This document shows positions 1 to 61,130 of a DNA stretch of 64,000 nt, one piece after another. The first letter of the stretch is position 1. Each line of letters starts with the position of its first letter. Made by a program: the position numbers and the translations under genes. Source of the stretch: Telmatactis stephensoni (Eukaryota > Cnidaria > Anthozoa > Actiniaria > Isophelliidae); NCBI GenBank assembly GCA_029948255.1, contig JALIZF010001264.1, positions 62,001-126,000 of the forward strand, written 5' to 3'. The notes beneath the pieces are model-generated. The model saw nothing but the letters and a program-made list of their open reading frames with translations, searched no databases and was not told the origin of the DNA.

Positions 1-699
1 TGGATTCCAAGGTCCTGTTTGAGTGACTTTATTTAACCTGTGAAAAATTGTCATTCTAATAGTTGGTAGTAGACTCTAAACCTACTGATTTCATTTGTTC
101 TTTATGAACTAGTAGTCACTAAATAGTCATTTTCTGTCACGGTTTAAACAAAAATTGCTCTTATATGTAGATGAGTTGTCCCTGGTTGCCGGGATAACTG
201 TGTCTTCTTTTTCCTATAGACATGAACAACAACAGATATTCTGGCTAACAGGGAGACTACGGCTTCACATAGAAGAGCCTAAATTATCTGTTAATTGTTG
301 TGGCCTATTTTTGTATACAAGCATAAATAGTCTTGCCAGTTAATTGTAAAACATCTCCATTTAACTCTGAAAAACACGTAAAACACTAGTATTAAAAGTT
401 GAAAAGATTGATGCAAGAATTCAATGTTTACACAGACGTATCCAACGTTTTACAAGCCATTCGTAACCTAAACGCATGTAACGCGGTAAAATGTTCAGTG
501 ACAGTTAACGAGAACTCACAAGTTACGAATACTTAGTGAATCAGGAGCTAAAAACACTAATTCCTCGTTGAAAATTATGTGGGATTTTTGGTTTGAGTTT
601 TTTTCTTTACGATCTGGCCTCAGTTTCACGAAGGATGGATATTGCTATCTGTCGTATAAATCCTTATCAAATGGATATGGTGTTATTCAACAAATTTAT

Positions 700-51848
<51,149 letters not shown>

Positions 51849-52065
51849 GTTGAGAGTAAATCCGTTCTTTATGTCCCAAGTACAAAGTGATTTTGTAGTT
51901 TTTAACGGAGAAATAACCGAGTTTTTTACCAAAAATTTAGCCACACGTGCGCCCAAGCGCATCACTTAGAGAGCCTTCAGTATCACTGGTCAGCTGATCA
52001 TAAACATAGAAAAATGAGCCCACAGTACTTTTGGTCAGCAGGAATATACAAGAAAACAAAACAAA
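51849..52065. promoter_or_regulatory. Likely bidirectional promoter of LARS1 and NUDCD2
   Basis: Only 217 bp separate the LARS1 start codon (minus) and the NUDCD2 start codon (plus), so both 5' UTRs and both promoters must share this stretch or very close sequence. There is no clear TATA box. A short imperfect duplication with the core ggtcagc is seen at about 51987 and 52031. Head-to-head housekeeping genes often share a promoter; that use here is inferred. Confidence 0.6.
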
Positions 52066-55033
52066 ATGGCGGATCATTTTGATGAGAAAAGTGGTGTTGT
52101 TTTATGTAAAACGCCTTGGGGATCTTGGTCGCAGACCGTTGAGGAAGTTTTTATTGAACTAGATGTAGCTGAAGGGACTAGAGGAAAAGATGTTAAGTGT
52201 GATATTAAAGCAAAAAGTATTACGTGTACTGTTCGTGGCCAAGAAGTCATCAAAGTAACTTAAGCTTATGGAGTATAAATATATATAGTTGTCAAAAAAT
52301 TAACATATCATATTGTTGTGTGTTTGTGGTTACTTTACAAACTTTTTATTTACAGGGTGAACTGTTTGGAAGAGTGTTAGCTGATGAAAGCGTGTGGACA
52401 TTAGGTGAATTATTCACTTGAATATTTGTCCTGTTTTTTTTTTTCACTTTTTGATACCGATATCACACAGAAAAATTTTGCACATTCAGGCATCACACGG
52501 CAAACTTTGATGCAACCACTGTGATACTGTAATAAGATAGCAAATCATGTGCAGCTTAACTCATGAATCACGTGATTAACTTTAATTAGTGCAATCACCT
52601 CATCAGGGAAATCAATTACCCTTTGCTCAGGGGGGTGGGGGAGTCACTCTGGGGGAGTGAGGGAGGGGTACTGGCCGGCCTATATGTGTGCTATATGGGT
52701 ATGCACTGCAAAATAGGGTATGGTTTTCCAGCTCCCAGGTCTGAGGAAGGGAACCATTTTTTTGCATTTTTAGTCTAGCTGGGATAGGTACCATTTTGAG
52801 ATGGTATGGGATATGGTTTTGGCAGTAGTGCAAGTTCACATCACTTTACATTAAGAGCTCAATTAAACAGTCCAGGAGACATTCATTAAACACACTGTTA
52901 TTACTATAGGCGGGTATTGCTGGCTTTCAATCAACGTCACGGCGGCCATCTTGGTTGAACTTCAACAAAAGATTGCTCATTAGTGTCTCTTGTTAGTTCA
53001 ACCAACATGGCTGCCACTCTTTTATATCTTGACTCTCAAGGGAATGATTGAAAACCAGTAATAGAGCATACTGTTTTTAAGCTTTAGTCTGGAATAGGGT
53101 ATTCTCTACTTTTGCAAACTATAATACCTTCTGTTTTTTGGGGGTAGTTATTGTAATTCAAATTTGTTTGATTTGAATGGCAACTTGTTTTATTTGAATT
53201 ACAATACCTATCCCCTGAAAACAAAATTGTGGCATTATGGGTATTGTGAGAGTAGAGAATGGAAAATCAAACTTTCAGGTCTTGGATTGGTCAGGGTTTT
53301 GAGGCTGGTGTCTGTGGTACACCCCTATCCAAAATTTCCCTTAGTACCCCCAGGCCTTTTCTACCCTGTCTTTGGGATGATGTAAGCTGTATTGATGTGC
53401 TATGTTTGCTATTTTGCAGAAGATAAAAAGTTAATAAGAATAGTGCTTGTTAAATCACAAAGAGATCCCTCAAAAGGCTGGAAATCACTTCTTATAGACC
53501 AGTATCAAACTGATCCTTTTACCTTCAATGAAATGGAGAAGAAACTAACCCTAGAAAGATATCAAAAAGAGGTAAACTTTAAGTCTGGTTTTCACTAGTA
53601 ATGTAACAATCAACAAACAAGTGGTGCATCTGGGTATCTTAGGACCCGATTACATGACGATTTTTAGCCCGGGCTGACATTTCAGCCCGGTCAGGTGGGC
53701 TGAAACTTCAGCCTGGTCTCCTCAACATTATAAAATCAAGTTTTCAATTACACGAAGAAATTTTGATCCTGGGCTGAATTTCAGCCTGGGAGGAAATTTC
53801 AAGCCCGGGTCAAGCTAACCGGGCAGGAAGGTTCAGCCCGGTGAAATGGGCTTAAAATTCTCATGTAATCGCGACTGAACATTTCAGCCCGGGCTGAAAA
53901 CTTGAGCCACGCTGTATTGTGGCAGCGGAAAGTGTACTGAACAGGTGCTTTGAAGTGGTGACAAAACCAAGCCCAGACTGGTTTTGTCATGTAATAGCGA
54001 AAAAATTTCAGCCTGGGCTGAAAATCGTCATGTAATCGGTACCTTACTTGGTGTTGCAGGATGTATTGTATTCAGAGTTATTAATAGTTCTTTGTATAGG
54101 GTATTGTTTCACTCAAAGTTCTTTGTTTTTGGCTATTGTTTTATTGTCTTGATGCCCTGCAACACCAAGAAACTGAGTATCTCAAGCATAAGTGACATAC
54201 ACAGACTCTGTTTATTAGCAGTCCTTTTCTTTACACCTCTGCAGTGGCATAGCGAGGGGGGGCCAGGGGGCAATTGCCCCCCTAAAATTTTGGACTTGAG
54301 ACAAATTAAGTTTTGCTTTTGTCCCAAAACGTTTTTCCAGGGGAAATTAGGAAATTTGGCATATTTTGGCGGGAAATGGACCTTCAAATTAAACCTTTCT
54401 ATTGACTGTCCCCCTTTTGGTTGGGCCTCGCTGCACCCCTGCACCTCTGTTATCAATGCAATACTTGTTTTGTGTAGTGGCTTTTATTTATGTTTACCAG
54501 TTTGTCAATTGCTGGGTTGCATGTGACATCATGGCAGCCATCTTGGATGAAATTCAACAAAAGATTTCTCATTACTGTCACTTGTTTGTTCATCCAACAT
54601 GGCTACCGCTGCATTGTCTTTTGATTCCCAAAAGAATGGATGAAACCCAGCAATGGTATGAAACACTTACATTTGGGAGACAGATTCATAAATGTAAAGT
54701 TCTCACTGCTCCAAAACTTGATAAATAAAAGCAAAAAGAAATGAGAAATTCCTCTGTAATCAGGGTAATAAAATTTCAAATTGAGAGAAATTAGGAAAAG
54801 AATAACTCAAAACAAAGCAGGGTACACCCATTACCCACCCCTCCCCCTATGGGGAAAAAACTGCAGAGGAGGGGTGGGTGATGGCTGCACACAGGTTAAC
54901 AAAAAAACTTACATTGACTGTTCTGTAATTGTTATTTTTTTCTTTAATAAAGAACCCTGGTTTTGACTTCAGCAATGCAGAAGTATCCGGTAATTATACA
55001 GGAGGTGGTCCAAAAATCCCTGGTCAAAGTTAA
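52066..55033 (+). CDS. NUDCD2: NudC domain-containing protein 2, four exons
   Basis: Exons 52066-52254, 52356-52404, 53420-53571 and 54953-55033 join in phase to give 156 residues, against 157 in human. The protein begins MADHFDEKSGVVLCKTPWGS; the CS/p23-like NudC domain follows (EEVFIELDVAEGTRGKD), and the C-terminal stretch KKLTLERYQKENPGFDFS is characteristic of NUDCD2. Proteins of this family act as HSP90 co-chaperones linked to LIS1 and dynein function. The start ATG has context caaaATGG. Intron 1 is 101 bp; introns 2 and 3 (about 1.0 and 1.4 kb) carry MITEs. The gene is divergent from LARS1. I see no canonical polyadenylation signal soon after the stop. Confidence 0.93.
52915..53062. 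mobile_element. MITE family Q, copy 1 (NUDCD2 intron 2)
   Basis: tattgctggctttcaatca is mirrored by tgattgaaaaccagtaata; inner ggcggccatcttggttgaa is mirrored by ttcaaccaacatggctgcc. Confidence 0.8.
53642..54044. mobile_element. PIF/Harbinger-type MITE with TTA target duplication
   Basis: Left end GGACCCGATTACATGACGAT, right end (reverse complement) GGTACCGATTACATGACGAT. TTA lies just outside both ends (53639-53641 and 54045-54047). The 403-bp interior repeats palindromic cagcccgggctg and caacctggg-like cores. It lies in NUDCD2 intron 3. Confidence 0.87.
54236..54448. mobile_element. Probable TIR repeat with a G/C-run hairpin
   Basis: cctctgcagtggcatagcga (54236) is loosely mirrored by cctcgctgcacccctgcacc (54425). 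An inner palindrome ggccagggggcaattgcccccc is present. Confidence 0.5.
54508..54654. mobile_element. MITE family Q, copy 2 (NUDCD2 intron 3)
   Basis: attgctgggtt is mirrored by aacccagcaat, and ggcagccatcttgga by tccaacatggctacc. Same interior (caacaaaagat..ctcatta) as copy 1. Confidence 0.8.
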
Positions 55034-55461
55034 CTTTGTATTTTATACAAAATAGCCAAATAATATTAGTTTATTTATGATATCACCAGTCCAATATTAT
55101 CAATGTAAATTAGTAAGTATGTTAGTAAAGACAAGTTAGCCCTGTTATTTTATAAGATATAGCTTTAAAAGTTGAAATGTAAAACTTGATTAGAGTTTTA
55201 AATCAAGTTTAAAGGTTTAAAGACTTTTTATTTCAAGGCAGTTTTTTGTTAAATTCCAGTTTAAAAATGAATGTATTGTAAATAGCGCTATTGAGCTATA
55301 TCGAAGCTATTATAGGAAATAGCACTCTAAAAGGTTGCATATTATTATTCTATTATTAGGGGGTGTGTACATCAAATACATACATGATTGAGACTCCCTC
55401 AACAGGACTTATCAGCTCAATTTTCAAATCCTAATTGAATCATATAAATCAAACATAAATG

Positions 55462-55976
55462 GATTAAGAATCCCAACTGGCAAGGAGGCAAACCAGTTAA
55501 TAATAATAATAATAATAATCTTTATTGAGGAAAACTTTTTCATATAAATATGATTTTCAAAAAGGACCTCAAACAAAAAGTAAATTAGAAAAGAAAATCC
55601 TTAAAATATAATAAAATGCCTAAAATTTCTATATACAACTAATCTAAAAGCTAAAAACAATACATTAATTTCATTTCTTCAAAAAATCTATTGCATAAGG
55701 TAATTGAAAAGCTTACGTTTAAAACTTTGAATATTCTGTGAATTTCTAATTTCTCTACTTAATATATTATAATCATTTACTGCATGATAAGAGATTCTTT
55801 GTTTGCCCCAGTTTCTGGTATATGCTATATTACAAGCATCGGGCCAAGAAACTGAATTTGAACTAATCGAAATCGGACCAAATTCAGTCTCAGCTAGTGG
55901 CCAGAGCGGGAATTGAACCTGGGACCGCCAGATTGCGAGACCAACACTCTGGCCACTCGGCCATGCTGCCTCCTCC
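55462..55976 (-). mobile_element. tRNA-derived SINE copy, split by a LINE insertion
   Basis: The head (minus strand from 55976) reads GGAGGCAGCATGGCCGAGTG, with an A box TGGCCGAGTGG and, further in, a B box GGTTCAATTCC. It matches the copy at 32741-32930, including the 3' end gattaagaatcccaactggc. Between the conserved cagtt (to 55498) and ttacaagcat (from about 55830) about 330 bp of foreign sequence is inserted, so this copy was hit by another element. Confidence 0.8.
55499..55829 (-). mobile_element. Short 3' LINE fragment inserted in the SINE
   Basis: The minus strand translates as NWGKQRISYHAVNDYNILSR, then QSFKRKLFNYLMQ and a stop, the extreme C-terminus of a CR1/L2-type ORF2. After the stop comes a roughly 110-bp 3' UTR, then caataaag and a (ATT)n tail at 55499-55518. 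It is 5'-truncated. Confidence 0.7.
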
Positions 55977-55989
55977 TTCAGTTGGTACA

Positions 55990-56172
55990 GGACACTAGGA
56001 TCATCCTAGCACTAGGATAATCCTAGCAGACGAATCATCCTACCTGCTATACATTTACTGCATTCTGTTTAGTAGGATGATCCTAGTACCTGAAGTGAAG
56101 ACACAAATTTCCATATAAACAGAATGCAGTAAATGTATAGCAGGTAGGATGATTTGCCTGCTAGGATTTGTT
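55990..56172. mobile_element. MITE family A, copy 2
   Basis: It shares almost all of copy 1 from cactaggatcatcctagcac to gatgatttgcctgctagg, including the inner inverted blocks. The outermost gggtgtttaca is missing or changed. It lies between a SINE and a MITE of family B. Confidence 0.8.
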
Positions 56173-56189
56173 TACAGAGAAAATTATGG

Positions 56190-56532
56190 CGCTGTTACAC
56201 TGTGCAATTTTCCCCAGCAACTTGCAATATTTTTGGCCGAGGCAAGCTGGAAGCGAGATTCAAGATGGCTCCTCAGAGCGAAACGAGAAATTGCGCATGC
56301 GCTAGTAGAAAATGTGCCTCAAAAATTGCTGGAGGGGGTGATACACTGTGCAATGGCATTGTACGTTGCTGCAATGCGTTGCGAAAAGTAGACCTGAATT
56401 CTACTTCATGCAACGCTACGCGCAACAAAAAAAATTGCGAGACAACCCCTGTTACACTTTGCAATCCTCCAGCAACTTCTTTCGCGACGCCGTTGCGAGA
56501 CAAGTTGCTGAGAACATTGCACAGTGTAACAG
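56190..56532. mobile_element. MITE family B, copy 2
   Basis: Left end GCTGTTACACTGTGCAAT; the reverse complement of the right end is GCTGTTACACTGTGCAAT, and both arms continue with CAGCAACTTG. It directly precedes the 72-bp satellite. ORFs here on both strands are not conserved proteins. Confidence 0.8.
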
Positions 56533-56934
56533 CATTCCGCGCTCTGTTCCAAAACAATTGAGAATTTATTCAGTTCGCAATGTTCACTCATGAATACAAT
56601 TTCATTGCGCGTTCTTTTGTCAAACGAATGATAATTTATTCACTTTGTAATTGTTCCGTCATCAATACAATTTCATTACGCGCTCTGTTGTCAAGCGAAT
56701 GGTAATTTGTTTAGATTTAATTGTTCGCTCATGAATAAATTGCATTCCGCGCTCTGGTCCAAAGCAAATGAGAAATAATTTATTCAGTTTGTAATTGTTG
56801 CGTCATAAATACCATTTTATTGCGCGCTCTGTTCTAAAGCAAATGAGAAGATATTGACTTTGTGATTGTTCCCTCATCAATACAATTTGTTTGCTTGCTC
56901 TGTTCCAAAACAAAAGAGAATTTATTCAGTTTGT

Positions 56935-57286
56935 AATGAGCTTTTATCACGAAATTCCAAAAGTCACAGTACAGAAATATAATTACCATAGCTGGAAAGA
57001 GCACATCAAAATGAGTAAAACTGTGAAGTTTGAATGAAGTAACGTTCAAACTCACGAAGATATAGATATGAATTTTCCGAAATCGAAATTTTGTATGAAA
57101 ACATTCGCTGGTAGCAAAGGTTTTCTTACAAATTCACACTTTTCAAAAATTCATATTCTCGCGAATTTTGGATTGAATTCCTTCAAATGCAAACTTCACT
57201 GTCTTGCTAATTTTAACATGCTCTTTCCAGTTATGGTAATTCTTTTTCTGTTTTACGAATTTAAAAATACCTCATAAAAGCTCATT
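56935..57286. mobile_element. MITE family K, copy 2, inserted in the satellite
   Basis: Ends GAGCTTTTATCACG and CATAAAAGCTC. Flanking satellite reads ...tttgtaat on the left and attgttcgctc... on the right, whereas intact units read tttgtaattgttcgctc, so the insertion duplicated AT. Confidence 0.85.
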
Positions 57287-58442
57287 GTTCGCTCATGAAT
57301 AAATCTCATTACGCGCTCTGTTGTCAAGCGAATGATAATTAATTTGCTCAGTTCGTAATTGTTCGCTTATGAATAAATTTCACTGCGCGTTCTGTTCCAA
57401 AACAAATGAGAATTTATTCAGTTCGTAAATCATGAATAAATTTTATCACGCGCTCTGTTGTCAAGCGAATGATAATTTGTTTAGATCGTAATAATTCGCT
57501 CATGAATAAATTTCACTTCTGCTCCTTTCCAAAACAAATGAGAATTTATTCAGTTTGTAATTGTTGGCTCATGAATATAATTTCATTGCGCGCTCTGTTC
57601 CAAAACAAATTAAATGAGAATTTATTCAGTTTGTAATTGTTGGCTCATGAATATAATTTCATTGCGCACTCTGTTCCAAAACAAATGAGACTATTCAGTT
57701 CGTAATTGTTGGCTCATGAATATAATTTCATTGCGCGCTCTTTTATGAAGCGAAAGATAATTTATTCAGTTTGTAATTGTGGGCTCATGAATATAATTTC
57801 ATTACGCGCTCTGTTGTAAAGTAAACGATAATGTCTTAAGTTTGTAATTGTTTCGTCATAAATACAATTTCAATGCGCGCTCTGTTCTAAAGCAAATGAG
57901 ACTATATTTGACTTTGAAATTGTTCCCTCATGAAGACAATTTAATTGCGTGCTCTGTTCTAAAACAAATGATAATTTATTCAGTTCGGAAATGTTCGCTC
58001 ATGAATAAATTTTATCACGCGCTCTGTTCTAAAGGAAATGAAAATATATTGACTTAATTTGCAATTGTTCCCTCATGAATACAATTTAATTTCGTGCTCT
58101 GCTCTAAAACAAATGAGAATTTATTCAGTTTGTAATTGTTCGCTGCTCATGAATAAATGTCATTACGCGCTCTGTTGTCATGCGAATGATAATTTATTCA
58201 GTTTGTAATTTTTCGCTAATAAATACAATTTGATTGCGTGCTCTGTTCCAAAACAAATGAGAATTTATTCAGTTTGTAATTGTTAGCTCATTAATATAAT
58301 TTCATAACGGGCTCTGTTGTCAAGCCAATGATAATTTGTTTAGATCGTAATTGTTCGCTCATGAATAAATTTCATTACGCCCTCTTTTTTCAAGCGAATG
58401 ATAATTTGTTCAGTTCGTAATTGTTCGCTCATGAATAAAAAA

Positions 58443-58838
58443 TTATCAATTAGACAACAGAAAGCCGCGCGCCCATGGCGTTATAGACGCACGAGAGAAA
58501 ATATAAAGAACGATTAACAAACGTAAGAGTGGCACGAGGCGTAGCCGAGTGCGACTCTAGTTTGTTAAGAGTTCTTTATATTTTCTCAAGTGCGTCTATA
58601 ACGCAATGGGCAAGCGGCTTTCTGTTGTCTAATTGATTTATAACAGAGCCTAGAACGTTAAAAACGTGCAGCCCATGGGGAAATAGTTTATAGATTTTTC
58701 AGCCAATCAGAGCGCGCGTTATATGTGTCGCCATCTTAAAAACGAACAATTTGAAAAAGACGATGACGAAGATAGAGCGCGCGCAGTGCAGCCCATGGGC
58801 AAATAGTTCATAGCTTTCTGGCCAATCAGAGCGCGCGT
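58443..58838. mobile_element. MITE family H, copy 2
   Basis: Reverse-orientation copy of 9932-10285. It has the inverted pair caattagacaacagaaagcc/ggctttctgttgtctaattg around a gcgtctataacgc core, and two tandem cagcccatggg..ccaatcagagcgcgcg blocks. It splits the 72-bp satellite and abuts the (ACAAT)n LINE tail. Confidence 0.85.
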
Positions 58839-58981
58839 AATACAATACAATACAATACAATACAATACAATACAATACAATACAATACAATACAATACAA
58901 TACAATACAATACAATACAATACAATACAATACAATACAATACAATACAATACAATACAATACAATACAATACAATACAAT
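58839..58981. repeat. ACAAT (TATTG) microsatellite, LINE 3' tail
   Basis: About 28 perfect ACAAT units, directly continuing the 3' end of the minus-strand LINE fragment. Short tandem 3' tails are made during target-primed reverse transcription in CR1/L2-like LINEs, and this array fits that origin with later expansion. Confidence 0.93.
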
Positions 58982-58982
58982 A

Positions 58983-59575
58983 CGTTTATTAGTAATTCCC
59001 AAAAGGGATTTTCAATACTAATTTACAAAAATGGGTATATATATATAAATTCTAATGAGAATACATTGTATGGTAAGAAATAAGTAATTTATCAAAAATA
59101 TATGGACTATTAGGATTAAAACAGCAATTAATTATAGACGGGCCCACAATTCACTTCGGGCAGAACGTTTAAAACTAGTAATGTTTGTACTGTTTTTAGT
59201 ATCGTCGCTTAAATTGTTCCATGAGGATATGGCGTGGTCAAAAAAGGACCTCTGAGCTGTTGATGTTCTTTTGAGTGTAATGTTTATGTTGTCCTTAGTG
59301 GTGGATGGTAGAGCGCTTGACCAACTTGGTTTCGAGGTAATTTGGAACGAGGCCATGTAGACATTTGTAGACCATGGTGACATCTCTGAGCTGTAGCATT
59401 TCATTTATTGGTAACCAACTAAGTTCCTTAAGGGCTGGTGAGATATGGTCATACTTTCTTTTGCCAGTTAATATTCTAGCAGCAAAGTTCTGTAATAGCT
59501 GCAGCTTGCGAATGTTCTGTTGTGTTGTTCCCGACCACACGGTTGAACAATAAAATAACTTACTGAATACCAAAG
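58983..59575 (-). mobile_element. 5'-truncated CR1/L2-type LINE fragment with frameshift
   Basis: Minus-strand translation from 59573 reads KLFYCSTVWSGTTQQNIRKL and LPINEMLQLRDVTMVYKCLH, then after a frame break near 59300 NITLKRTSTAQRSFFDHAIS and FKRSARSELWARL with a stop near 59132. This is the C-terminal end of a CR1/L2-type ORF2. The minus-strand 3' end runs into (TATTG)n at 58839-58981. It is inserted in the 72-bp satellite together with the MITE at 58443-58838. Confidence 0.75.
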
Positions 59576-60149
59576 ATTGTAGCTATGTTATAAAATTTGA
59601 TTGTGCGCTCTGTTGTCAAGCGGATCATAATTTATTCAATTCGTAATTGTTCCGTCATGAATACCATTTCATTACGCGCTCTTTTATCAAGCGAAAGATA
59701 ATTTATTTAGTTTGTAATTGTTGGCTCATGAATATAATTTCATTACGCGCTCTGTTGTAAAGCAAATGATAATTTATTCAGTTCGTAATTTTTCGCTCAT
59801 GAATAAATTTATAACGCGCTCTGTTCTAAAGCAGATGAGAATATATTGACTTTGTGATTGTTCCCTCATCAATACAATTTTTGTGCATTCAAAATGTCAC
59901 GCAACACCTGCCGACACTTTGTTGTCTGATGAAAACAAGTTTTCAACGACTTTGATTTAAAAGGAACGAATGGCCACACATTTTGGACAGATCCAGTTCA
60001 AAAAGTGGTGCAAAACGAGAGCCTACCTTGTATCAGACGCCTGCATCAGGGGATCGAAACCAAGATGGCCGATGGCGCCCCGCCACTAAATCTTAGTCCT
60101 TTCTCTCCAAGGAATACTGCACCACAAAAAAAGCAGGGCGAAAGGGGAG

Positions 60150-60210
60150 CGAGGTCGGCGGGAGGTGGGGGGGAGTGGGGTGGGGTGGGGGGGAGGGAGG
60201 GGGAATAAGG
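60150..60210 (+). repeat. G-run tract with G-quadruplex potential
   Basis: Many GGG or longer runs separated by single A or T bases (gtgggggggagtggggtggg and so on). It would satisfy a G4 pattern on the plus strand; formation is inferred. Confidence 0.7.
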
Positions 60211-60278
60211 CGATGATGAAAAAAGGGTCCCTGAGGACGGTGTTGTAGGTTTTGGAAAGAGGCGCAGATAAATAACAG

Positions 60279-60531
60279 GCTCGTAACATGGTATATTTTC
60301 GCCTCACTGATCCCGGATTTTTACTGAAATTTTGATTCCCGAGCCCACATTTTTAGAAATTTTTGATCCCTGATCCTTGGTGCAAAAAACTGAGCTGATC
60401 CCTGATCCTGACCCAATGTCCCTGATCCTCGATCTCACCCATTTGATCCCTGAGCCCTGGCCTCTGATCCCTGATCCTGGCCATAATTTGGGGCTTGATC
60501 CCTGATCCCATATATCATGTTACGAGCCTGA
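60279..60531. mobile_element. TIR element with TGATCCC-rich interior
   Basis: caggctcgtaacatggtata is mirrored by atatcatgttacgagcctg. The interior is a degenerate repeat of tgatccctgatcctg-like words. Confidence 0.75.
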
Positions 60532-60730
60532 AATAACGAAAGATGTTGCAGGATGTACATCATATATGGTATATTTGATTGCGCAAAATAAGGAACATCG
60601 ATAAAACCACAATTATTAAGCTAGTGATCTTATTCCATTAATGATAATTTTCATGCACACACTAAAATCATTTTAGTACATTGTGTTGAGGTCAGACTGC
60701 AGATTCTCAGAGCTGGAGCACATCAACTCA

Positions 60731-60941
60731 AGCTCTGTGTCAGTGAACTATAAGAGAGTGTATGGGGTTTTTCAATACAATGCCTATTGAAGGAGGGCGA
60801 AAATTACCAAAACTCGATATAGGCATCCCCAAAGGACACACAAAGACAACATGTAAGAAAGGTAAATTTTATTCGAATATTTCTATTGAAAATGTTGTAT
60901 TGAATCTCTCATAGTTCACTGACACAGAGCTTGGGTTACCT
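60731..60941. mobile_element. MITE with about 30-bp TIRs upstream of the DELE1-like gene
   Basis: caagctctgtgtcagtgaac followed by tataagagag is mirrored by ctctcatagttcactgacac and agagcttg. Inner tcaatacaatgcctattga is mirrored by tcaatag. It ends about 190 bp before the DELE1-like start codon. Confidence 0.78.
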
Positions 60942-61130
60942 GTGGCTGGAGTTAAAGGAGTGGTGTTACGTACTTTCGTTTCCGGTTTGACGTCACTGGT
61001 CTCTTGCATTACGTATTTGTGTTATAAATATCTCCCAAGAACCTATCAGTTGTGCTGTGAAGGCAGAAAGAAGTGTGAAGGCGTTTATAGGGAATTTTGC
61101 AGTATTTTTAAATGAAAATAGGCTTGTACA

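Larger units (their letters stand above)
56546..59885. repeat. Satellite array of about 72-bp units with nested insertions
   Basis: Unit words in order: gcgcgctctgtt, ccaaaacaaatgagaattta or gtcaagcgaatgataattt, ttcagtttgtaattgttcgc, tcatgaataaatttcattac. More than 25 units run 56546-58440, and four to five more 59590-59885. The array is broken by a MITE (56935-57286) and by a MITE plus LINE block (58443-59575). Two unit subtypes alternate in the middle part. No ORF is maintained. Confidence 0.9.

Noticed and set aside
1..640. Short ORFs at the window start (for example 155-343)
   Set aside because: The frame runs through a diverged palindromic repeat that recurs at 34752; not a gene.
53984..54728. 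Plus and minus ORFs of 105-180 aa in NUDCD2 intron 3
   Set aside because: They cover MITE arms (families Q and others); NUDCD2 splicing removes the region.
56149..56593. Overlapping ORFs of 80-135 aa on both strands
   Set aside because: They lie in the TIR element of family B and at the satellite start; no homology and mutually overlapping frames.
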